Assembly: GCA_029007725.1 (NCBI GenBank)
Contig: JAQXIJ010000046.1
Location: 26,993-90,992 of the forward strand
Direction: 5' to 3'
Length of the DNA stretch: 64,000 nucleotides
Source: Bacillota bacterium
Lineage (GTDB): Bacteria; Bacillota; Clostridia; UBA1381
The notes beneath the pieces were generated by a model. That model made no database searches. It saw nothing but the letters and a program-made list of their open reading frames with translations, and was not told the origin of the DNA. Below are positions 44,056 to 51,829 of the stretch, piece after piece. Within the stretch, counting starts at the first letter, position 1. Each line of letters starts with the position of its first letter. Position numbers and translations under genes: made by a program.

Positions 44056-45641
44056 TGCTGCTCCTCCCTTCCCGTTCCTCGTGTTCTGTTCGGAGAAGTA
44101 CCGTAATATTTTTTGAAGCAATAGCTGAAATAGTGCTGGTCACTGTAGCCGCACCTCTCCGCCACCTCACGAATTTTCATTGACGAGCAGGTGAGCATAT
44201 CGTATGCCATTTTCATTCTGCGCTCTGTCAAGAGGTTTATGAAATTTTTCTTTTTCGTCTTTTTAATAAGCGTGCTCAGGTAGTTCGGGCTGACGTTAAG
44301 CCGAGCGCTTATATCCGCGAGCGACAGATTTTCGTCAGAGAATTCCTCATCGATAATTTGCAGAACCCTGTCGCACAAAACCTCGGTATCTCTCTTACGG
44401 TTGCGCGAAATTATCTCGTTTGCACTTATGCACAGATCGGTTATATCTTGCCTTATGCCCTCCTGATAGCCACAAAGCGCCGCTTTTGCATAAATAGGAT
44501 TCGAACTCACAAGCTCTGCCAAAGCGTCCTTGTCGCAAACCGAATCCACAGTTCTGTACACAGTTGCAAGAATCTGTATAACCATATAGTCCATACTTTC
44601 TCGTTTTTCGGCGGAATAAAGCTCTTGCAAAAATCGCTCTATTCCGTCCTTTGTTCCCACCTTAAGCAGCTGTTCCAGCTTAAAAACCGATTTTTCTATA
44701 TATTCAAACTCGCTTACACTGCCATGCTCTTGGTCACCGATAAAACGTACTTCTCCCACTCCGTCAGCAGTATAGCGCCGCGCCGTAAGTGCCTGAAAGC
44801 ACGCGCTGCCGCACATCGAAATTAATGGTACGGCATTGCTTGCCCCAACAGTGCATCTTTGTCCCAAAACGCGGCGTGCACTCTGCACAAGCTCACGCAG
44901 TGGCAGCTGCATAATCTCCGCAAAATCCGGGCTTTCGGTTATGACAAGCGTCACAATTCTGCCGTTTACAAAAAAGCTTTCACAGGAAACATATTTCCGC
45001 AAAATTCCGTTCACGAATCCAATGTGCCGCTCTGATGTGCAACGATTTTGATCAGTGTCCTTGAATTTGCTTGCCAGCACTCCGAAAAACATCTTTTCAT
45101 CAGGTTTTATAAGATTGAGCTCCAGCGCTTTTTTTAGCAGCTTTTCTTCATTCGGAGCATCTTCACTGCTTGATAAAAGCAATGGCAGCAAAAATTCCGC
45201 CAGTTTCAGTCTTTTTTCTGTTTCGTCCGCGCCGGCCTCGGGCGCCCTGATTTTTTCAAAAAATCTGTCCATGCGCTCATGAATTTCAAGCAACTTCTCA
45301 GACAGTTCTTTTGACGAAATCGGCTTCAGCAGATAGCTGATTATGTTGTACTGAATTGCCGTCTGCGCATATTCAAATTTATCATAGCCGCTCAAAATGA
45401 CCATCTGCGTTGCCGGTCTAATTTCGCGAATTTTTGCGGCAAGCTCTAGTCCGGTCATAAGCGGCATTTTTATATCAGTAAGCACAAGGTCGGGCTCGAG
45501 AGCTTCAACCACGTCCAAAGCTTCGACCCCGTTTTCAGCTTCGCCGATAACCTTAAAGCCCGCCGCTTCCCACTCTACACGCTCGATAATCGCACGTCGC
45601 TGGTCTTCTTCATCATCAACAACTATTACCGTATAGTACAT
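44052..45641 (-). CDS. YesN-type response regulator with AraC DNA-binding domain
   Basis: 529 residues. Receiver with YTVIVVDDEEDQRRAI and phospho-acceptor Asp in PDLVLTDIKMPLMTG (~55), Lys in YLLKPISSKEL. A ~270-residue middle region has no named domain. The C-terminal AraC pair of HTHs reads NLSLADISARLNVSPNYLST and EVAERCGYSDQHYFSYCF. ATG at 45641 after GGAGGAGC. First gene of the sensing operon; likely activates mglBAC. Confidence 0.93.
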   Translation of the reverse strand: MYYTVIVVDDEEDQRRAIIERVEWEAAGFKVIGEAENGVEALDVVEALEPDLVLTDIKMPLMTGLELAAKIREIRPATQMVILSGYDKFEYAQTAIQYNIISYLLKPISSKELSEKLLEIHERMDRFFEKIRAPEAGADETEKRLKLAEFLLPLLLSSSEDAPNEEKLLKKALELNLIKPDEKMFFGVLASKFKDTDQNRCTSERHIGFVNGILRKYVSCESFFVNGRIVTLVITESPDFAEIMQLPLRELVQSARRVLGQRCTVGASNAVPLISMCGSACFQALTARRYTADGVGEVRFIGDQEHGSVSEFEYIEKSVFKLEQLLKVGTKDGIERFLQELYSAEKRESMDYMVIQILATVYRTVDSVCDKDALAELVSSNPIYAKAALCGYQEGIRQDITDLCISANEIISRNRKRDTEVLCDRVLQIIDEEFSDENLSLADISARLNVSPNYLSTLIKKTKKKNFINLLTERRMKMAYDMLTCSSMKIREVAERCGYSDQHYFSYCFKKYYGTSPNRTRGTGREEQQ

Positions 45642-45760
45642 CTGCTCCTCCGTTTCCGAAAAAATTCCTTTGTGTTTTTCATCACCCTCATTTTATCACT
45701 CAGCTGCATCATCTAAAATAAATCTCTTATTATATGATAGCCTTATACATTCGGCTCATT

Positions 45761-48337
45761 TTATACTGTTCTCTGTCTTTTGCGCTCATTCTTTTCATTT
45801 TTTTCATTGTTTTCCTTTATAAATCTGAGGATTTCCTCTTCAGCAGCCTCTACCTCCTGTTTAAATTCCGCCGCCGTTATTCGCTGTGCGCCGTGCCCGA
45901 AAATTATCATCTGTTCAAGATTGTCCGATGTTGCAACGCATACTCGATTTTTTTTACAAAGCTTTTTTGTGGCTTTTTCTATATAAGAATCTGCAGTTTC
46001 GGCTTCCTTGGTATAAACGACGGAAATTCCGCCCGTTTTTTCTACCTCGCGGTGCGTGCCCTTTACCCTATACGCGTCAAAAACCAGTATAACGTTATTC
46101 TGCCGCATAACCTGATAGTTGCATACCTTCTCAACAAGAAGTGCACGCGCATCTTCAAGGCTTTCTTCCGCAATGCTTTTCAGCTCTTCCCACGCAAAAA
46201 TGATGTTGTAGCCGTCAATCAAAAGATACCTTTCACCGTCCGGCAGTGGCTTTGCCTTATAGACAGGCTGGTCATGCGTTTTTCGCATTGGTCTTCGCAA
46301 ACTGCTTTTGCTTTTTCCGTACGTCCGCTCAAAAATACGCCGCAGTTCTTCTTCGTCTGCGATTATTCGGCTCGCTCTGCGCACCTGCTCCACTTGCGGC
46401 GCTTCACAGTTCTCCTTTTTCAGCATCGGAATGTGCATATAATCAAAAACTTCGTACCACTTTACAACAAAACCGCTGCCATGCGTACAAAAGATCGAAT
46501 CCGGTGTATTTTCTGTGTCGGATTCGCATTCATATCCGATTTTTTCCACTGTTTCCGTCTGATTTTTGCATGGCGCATATTCCTTGAACACACAGGACAG
46601 TCTGCCCCTGCCGCGAGTATATGCGACGACCTCGGCAAGATATCCGCGCATCGCCGCAACAGGCACCGATGCGGTTATTTCGGTCATTTCACCCCTGACC
46701 TTCGGTGCCTTTATTTCGGCGCCCATTTGCTGCAAATCGGTCATTGCCCTGCCGGTTGTTTCTGTCGGAACAGTCAGCGTTACGCTGTAATACGGTTCTA
46801 AAATCACGCTTTTTGCCTGCATAAGCCCTTGTCTTACCGCCCGGTAAGTAGCCTGGCGGAAATCACCTCCCTCGGTGTGCTTGTTGTGTGCTCTTCCGTT
46901 TATCAGCGTTATTTTTACATCGGTCAGTGGATAGCCTGTAAGCACTCCGAGATGAGTTTTTTCCTCCAGATGCGTAAGAATCAACCTTTGATAATTTTTG
47001 TCCAAAACGTCCTCGCTGCACTTTGACTCAAGAACAATACCGCTTCCGCGTTTTCCCGGCTCAACCAAAAGATGAACTTCGGCATAATGCCTAAGCGGCT
47101 CATAGTGACCTACACCCTCGACAGTGTTTTCAATAGTTTCCTTATAAATTATGCTCCCGTGCTCAAACTCCGCATCGATGTTAAAGCGTTCCTTCAAGAT
47201 ACGCTTTAAAACCTCAAGCTGAACCTCTCCCATAATCTGAACGTTGACTCTTTGATCGCGCTCGTTCCACGACACATTAAGCCCGGTTTCCTCCTCACCT
47301 AGCTTTTTAAATGCCGCCAGCGCCATGCGTATATCGCAGTTGTCCGTCAGCTTGACCGAATAGGCAAAAAGCGGTTGTGAGGCAAGAGCGCCAATGCCCT
47401 GTTCATTGCCCAGTCCTTCGCCTGCCGCCGTGTGCGAAAGCCCTGTCACTGCACAAACATCTCCTCCATATACTTCTTGAACGTTTTGGAATTTTTCTCC
47501 TGAGTAAATTCTGATTTCGTGTACCTTTTCACTGACATTAGCGTACGAAAGCAAGGTTTTAACGCTCAGTTTCCCACCGGTCAACTTCATGTGCGTAAGT
47601 CGCTGACCCTTTTCGTCCTCCGAAATTTTAAAAATTCTTGCGCCGAACTCGTCACCGTACTTAATTTCTTCGGTATATCGGTCAAGAGCATTCAAAAATT
47701 CCGAGACACCCTCGTTTTTCAGCGCAGAACCAAAAAAGCACGGAAACAGTCTGCGCGCCGATATCATTTTTTTTATCGTCTTTTCCGAAACCGTGCCTGT
47801 GTCCATATATTCGTCCAGCATTTCATAGTCGCACACTGCCGCTTCTTCAAAAAAATTCTCCCCTATATCGGAAAAATCCACACATTTTTCATCAAGTCGG
47901 CTTTTCAAATCTACCAAAACAGAAGATTTTTCCGCACCGGCAAGATCCATTTTATTTACAAAAACAAATGTCGGTATGCCGTAGTGATAAAGCAGCCGCC
48001 ATAGCGTTTCGGTATGGCTCTGAACCCCGTCCGAACCGCTGACAACCAAAATTGCATAATCCGGCACCTGCAGCGTGCGCTCCATCTCTGCTGAAAAATC
48101 GATATGGCCCGGCGTATCGAGCAGCGTAATTTTCGTGTCACCGACAGAAAGCACCGCCTGTTTTGAGAAAATCGTTATGCCCCTGTCTTTTTCTATTTCG
48201 TTTGTATCCAAAAACGCGTCTCCGTGATCCACTCTGCCCATGCTGCTTATCTCACCCGCGGCATACAAAAGTCCCTCGGACAGAGTAGTTTTTCCGGAAT
48301 CAACATGCGCCAAAATTGCAACAACAAGTCTTTTCAT
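45761..48337 (-). CDS. TetM/EF-G-like ribosomal GTPase fused to a C-terminal NYN (YacP/Rae1-like) nuclease domain
   Basis: 858 residues from ATG 48337 (AAAGGAT upstream; the longer frame has no site). Residues 1-~640 are an EF-G/TetM-type translational GTPase: G1 AHVDSGKTT, switch I EIEKDRGITI, G3 DTPGHIDF, G4 NKMD, domain IV GGDFRQATYRAVRQGLM, domain V YLAEVVAYTRGRGRLS. After a linker, ~703-858 is a NYN domain: YLLIDGYNIIFAWEEL, LVFDAYRVKG, TADSYIEKATKKL, VATSDNLEQMII, with the acidic residues expected of the PIN-like active site. YacP/Rae1 of Bacillus cleaves mRNA in the ribosomal A site. The TetM drug-displacing loop is not conserved (NKHTEGGDF region), so tetracycline protection is doubtful. 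Monocistronic. A lysine- and glutamate-rich tail ends it. Confidence 0.9.
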   Translation of the reverse strand: MKRLVVAILAHVDSGKTTLSEGLLYAAGEISSMGRVDHGDAFLDTNEIEKDRGITIFSKQAVLSVGDTKITLLDTPGHIDFSAEMERTLQVPDYAILVVSGSDGVQSHTETLWRLLYHYGIPTFVFVNKMDLAGAEKSSVLVDLKSRLDEKCVDFSDIGENFFEEAAVCDYEMLDEYMDTGTVSEKTIKKMISARRLFPCFFGSALKNEGVSEFLNALDRYTEEIKYGDEFGARIFKISEDEKGQRLTHMKLTGGKLSVKTLLSYANVSEKVHEIRIYSGEKFQNVQEVYGGDVCAVTGLSHTAAGEGLGNEQGIGALASQPLFAYSVKLTDNCDIRMALAAFKKLGEEETGLNVSWNERDQRVNVQIMGEVQLEVLKRILKERFNIDAEFEHGSIIYKETIENTVEGVGHYEPLRHYAEVHLLVEPGKRGSGIVLESKCSEDVLDKNYQRLILTHLEEKTHLGVLTGYPLTDVKITLINGRAHNKHTEGGDFRQATYRAVRQGLMQAKSVILEPYYSVTLTVPTETTGRAMTDLQQMGAEIKAPKVRGEMTEITASVPVAAMRGYLAEVVAYTRGRGRLSCVFKEYAPCKNQTETVEKIGYECESDTENTPDSIFCTHGSGFVVKWYEVFDYMHIPMLKKENCEAPQVEQVRRASRIIADEEELRRIFERTYGKSKSSLRRPMRKTHDQPVYKAKPLPDGERYLLIDGYNIIFAWEELKSIAEESLEDARALLVEKVCNYQVMRQNNVILVFDAYRVKGTHREVEKTGGISVVYTKEAETADSYIEKATKKLCKKNRVCVATSDNLEQMIIFGHGAQRITAAEFKQEVEAAEEEILRFIKENNEKNEKNERKRQRTV

Positions 48338-48445
48338 TACTGTATCCTTTATTTCAAATGAGTGCAAAAAATGCACTATGTGGTAAATGCGCCCGACGTT
48401 GTACAGTCAGTACCCCTCGCAGCGCGTTTTAAACATGGTTCAAGC

Positions 48446-49608
48446 TCATAAGCTATAAATTTCCGTACTTTTGCATATTGTTTCCGAAACTCCGTGCTCC
48501 TTTATCAGCCAAAAATCAAGCAAATACTTTTTAAGTTCCATTGTCTCGGCAAGCTGCCGCTTTCCGATGTCGGTCAAATCTTTAATAGAATTTCCTGCAC
48601 CGTTTGAAAATCCGCCTAGCTGCAACATTTAATCTCTGCCGTTTGCTTCGGCACCCTTTATGATATTGCGCAGCTCATGTGGATGCTCTCCGCAATAGTC
48701 CGTCATTTCTCCCTTTTGCAAAACTCCGTCTGCTCCAGCAGCCGCTTTTAAAATCTCATACAGGCTTTTCAAAAATTCGTCCTCCGGCTCCGAAATAATT
48801 CGCAACGAAACGTCTTTCTTAACTCTTCCCATAAAGTCGGTCTTTTCTGCTGTTTTCGGCTCGATGCAGCCTTTCTGTATCATTTCAAGCAGCTCTGCGC
48901 CGATAATTGTGCTTTCGTCTTGAATCATATTGAAGCTTTTTGCCAAATAATAGGACAGCCGCATATTTCTTCCTTTTTGAATATCGCTGAAATGTTCTGC
49001 GGAATTATAAAATTTTCTTATTTCCTTTCGGCGGATACAAGCCTTTACAGCTGCTACAACTGCGGAAATCAAAGCAAGAACAATCACTGACGCAATGATT
49101 TTGTTAATCATTTTATCTTCGGAATCCATGCCGTAATCGCTGTTCTAAAACGCACGATTTTTTACACCGTCAAACGAACCGCCGACAAACCGTGCCGGTT
49201 CAATCAGTCCCTTATCAAGCTGCAGCATGACTATCACATAATTGTCACCCTCAAGCGGAGAAGTAGTGTATGCCTTTGCGGCTCCGTTTTCAAAAACAGC
49301 CTGACCATTGTATCCAAGACCCCACACACCGGCATTTTCGCCATCAAGCGCTGTACGGTCTGCCAAATGCACTGTAACCGAAGCGTCGGTTGGGAAGGTA
49401 TTCATTCCGCGGCTTATAAACATAAAGTTGAAGCCGTCATAGTCGTCATAGCCGCCCGCAAATCCGTTTACTCTGTCTTGATCCTATACTTCCTGTCGCC
49501 GCTCAGCAAAACATCTATGCCAATCGACAAGACATTGTTCGACGCATATGCCGTGCACGAAATCATGACAAATGCAAAAATCATAATTGGAAACAGTCTT
49601 TTTTTCAT
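48446..49608 (-). pseudogene. Broken DUF2207 membrane protein gene
   Basis: Signal peptide MKKRLFPIMIFAFVMISC, then SIGIDVLLSGDRKYRIKTE and a TAA; the following frame jumps to GFAGGYDDYDGFNFMFISRG, so most of the N-terminal DUF2207 domain is deleted. The rest of the domain (ASVTVHLADRTALDGENAGV) runs to GSFDGVKNRAF, an in-frame TAG, then the membrane part NSDYGMDSEDKMINKIIASV. A second in-frame stop (TAA) follows EANGRD, and the C-terminus MELKKYLLDFWLIKEHGVSE is cut off. At least two nonsense codons, one large deletion and a truncation. lemA, its usual neighbour, lies just upstream and is also broken. Confidence 0.8.
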
Positions 49609-49611
49609 ATT

Positions 49612-50161
49612 TTAATCATATCTCATAGTCGGCATATCGTTCTTTTTGTCATCTGCCGTCAAATATTCGCGGCTTGTGATACCAAATATTCTGGCAACAA
49701 GCGAAACATGAAACATTCTTATGGTTCTGTTCAGCTTTGTAACGCTGTCATTATAGATCAGGCGCGATCTGCGCACCATATTTTCGTACTCGTTCACACT
49801 GTCCATTGTTTTGATATAGGACGTGTCCGCCTTAAGCTCCGGATAGCTTTCGACAACCACCATAATTTTGCCCAGTGCGCCGGTTATCATGTTTTCCTGC
49901 GCATTGGCCTCTGCCGGCGCGTACTGGTGGAATTAATCGCAGTACGCATTTTAGTGTCTTATACTCGTGCTCCGCATAGCCCTTTGTTAACTCCAAAAGC
50001 GCCAACAGCGCGTCCCAGCGCGACGACATCTTAACACCGATTTGGCTCATAGCATTATTGATGTTTTCGTCCATCACCAGTCTGCACTATGTTGAAATCA
50101 TCCACAGAACCGCTAAAACCGCAGCTACCGCAATAATAATTCTAACTTCTCCTTTAACCAT
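49612..50161 (-). pseudogene. lemA: Broken lemA
   Basis: The order of LemA parts is complete but in pieces. From ATG 50161: MVKGEVRIIIAVAAVLAVLW (anchor helix), ISTsTOP with TAG, then VMDENINNAMSQIGVKMSSR and WDALLALLELTKGYAEHEYK. A frameshift near 49,910-49,930 follows, then YAPAEANAQENMITGALGK, VVVESYPELKADTSYIKTMD and RLIYNDSVTKLNRTIRMF to the end. One nonsense codon and one frameshift. LemA proteins are membrane-anchored helical proteins of unclear role. Together with the broken DUF2207 gene this is a lost pair. Confidence 0.85.
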
Positions 50162-50169
50162 TTTCTATT

Positions 50170-50198
50170 ATTGTATAATGATATGCCTCCGTTGTCAA
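50170..50198 (-). promoter_or_regulatory. Promoter-like element before broken lemA
   Basis: Minus strand perfect TTGACA (50198-50193), 17-bp spacer, TACAAT (50175-50170). The expected start lies 1-3 bases before the ATG, so the message would be leaderless. The element looks intact although its genes are not. Confidence 0.6.
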
Positions 50199-50230
50199 TG
50201 TAAAAATTCGGTTTGCGGCATATATATTTT

Positions 50231-50263
50231 AAAAAAATTCTGTGGTTGCTGCCGCAGAATTTT
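50231..50263 (-). terminator. Terminator of the broken GLUG-type gene
   Basis: AAAATTCTG/CAGAATTTT stem around a GCGGCAGCAACCA loop, with a T7 tail on the minus strand, overlapping the stop codon region. Confidence 0.85.
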
Positions 50264-51324
50264 AATATAATATTCCTTTAATCATATTCATGATTACTAT
50301 AGCTGTTTCGACATTTAATGCGTCACAAGTGATTTCCGCTGCCGTAACCTCTGTATCATGACTACTGATTGCGGTATCTTCAAGCTTCGTCTTTCCTCCG
50401 TTTACAAATACCTAGATATCAAAATCGTCGAGCGTTAAATTTCTGCCGTTTAAGAGTTTGTCAAGGTATACCGAAACTTTTCCGTTTTCAAAAACAGCAT
50501 CGGTCACCGTAAAGCTTCCGTCCTCTCCGTTCGGCACGTCTGACAAGTCGATCGTCGAAAGAGTGTCGGTATCAACAAATGCATCTCCCGGTTCGGATGC
50601 CGAAACAGTCGGGACCGCAAAAACGCTGTTTGTCAAATCCTCTGATTTTTTTTCGACTGAATAAAGCTTTTCTACAGAGTACAGATTGCTTGCCAACGCG
50701 TTCTTTATCGTGCCTATAAGCGTGTTTCCGTCCTCCCCCGATAATTTTTGTATGCGTTTTCTATCGTTCCGCCAATCTTAAAGTCTGCCAAACCGCCACC
50801 GCAAATATATCCGTTTACATCACCTGCGTTATATGCGTTGGTCACGTCGCAGGAATAGTTTAGTCCGGATAATACCGGCTATGTAATTTCCGTCGGTTGT
50901 CCCGATTTTTCCATCATTATAGCATCTGTCAATTTTAGAGCTGCCCACAGAATTTATATCTCCTCCGGCAATTTCGCCGAGAGATCTGAGTAATGCATAG
51001 CTGTCGGTATCATCATCCGGGTACGGAGCTTTAATCTATCCGTGATTTACATAATATCCCGAATTATCATAGTAGTCATAACCGGCTCCGATAGGCCTCA
51101 ATGACTTTCCGCTGAGGTCAACATCCGTCGTCAGAACGGCATTTGCACTTCTGTTGCCGCCGTTTACATCGTCCGCGAACCAAAAAAATCGTCCGCACTG
51201 TCATTATGATAAAATCCATTTATCAGTTCCGGTGCGCTGCTTTCGGCAAATGCCGTCATTCTGGGAAGTATGCTTATCAGCATACACAGCGTCAAAAATG
51301 TGCTTGTAATTCTTTTTTTATCAT
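50262..51324 (-). pseudogene. Broken secreted GLUG-type surface protein gene
   Basis: GGAGG and ATG at 51324. Correcting frames, the product would begin MIKKRITSTFLTLCMLISIL (signal peptide), then DDFFWFADDVNGGNRSANAV, LTTDVDLSGKSLRPIG, IDRCYNDGKIGTTDG, NAYNAGDVNGYICGGG (GLUG-like) and a C-terminal region to ALNVETAIVIMNMIKGILY. Lesions: shifts at an A7 run near the start, a T7 run near 51,185, around 50,880 and in a CGGGGG run near 50,740; in-frame TAG codons at about 51,037 (after VNHG) and 50,414 (after DDFDI). Similar in type to the large surface protein at 61001. Confidence 0.8.
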
Positions 51325-51373
51325 AAAAACCTCCATTCTGCCGCCCTGCACTGGCATAAACAGTAATGAAAAT

Positions 51374-51411
51374 TCTCTTATCATGGGAAAAGTAATGATA
51401 AGAGATTTTTT
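51374..51411. terminator. Strong hairpin between two broken genes
   Basis: 11-bp perfect stem TCTCTTATCAT/ATGATAAGAGA with T6 on the plus side and AATTTT on the minus side; bidirectional terminator form. Confidence 0.75.
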
Positions 51412-51496
51412 GTCTGTGCGTTTCAGACCATCAGGTATGAAAAGTGTACACGTGCAATTAAATCAACAAGGTGATTTTCACGTTAATCCTTCTACT

Positions 51497-51802
51497 TTAA
51501 TTTGTTGTTTCGGAGGCAGAGTCCGAAACAGGACGCAATGAAAACGAGCTTCCGTCCCATGCAAATAGCTTTATGGTGTATTTGCCGTCCGTCTTTGCGT
51601 ATTTCACCGGTCCAATCGTAAAATCCGTTTTGATAAATCTTGATCGGATTCATATAAATCTATTTTTCTGCTTCCTCATCCAGATCTGCATATTCCATAT
51701 CAAAATAGAAATAATTTTCCTCCGCAGCATATGCAGACCCGGTTACAAAATGACGCCAAGCAGTGCAACCGCCATAAAAACGCCCAAAAATTTCTTTTTC
51801 AT
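51497..51802 (-). pseudogene. Broken small secreted protein gene
   Basis: From ATG 51802: MKKKFLGVFMAVALLGVIL then TAA. One base inserted in the T4 run gives VTGSAYAAEENYFYFDMEYA and DLDEEAEK, then TAG. Removing one A from the A5 run gives IDLYESDQDLSKTDFTIGPV and KYAKTDGKYTIKLFAWDGSS up to TAA at 51497. So it is a ~100-residue exported protein with two single-base homopolymer frameshifts. Family unknown. It directly follows the EcfAAS gene. Confidence 0.72.
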
Positions 51803-51829
51803 CACATCAACTCAAAATTTTTATTTATA

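Noticed and set aside
45734..46801. 355-codon plus-strand frame opposite the TetM-NYN gene
   Set aside because: Shadow of a strongly supported gene; Phe/Cys/Arg-rich translation without domains.
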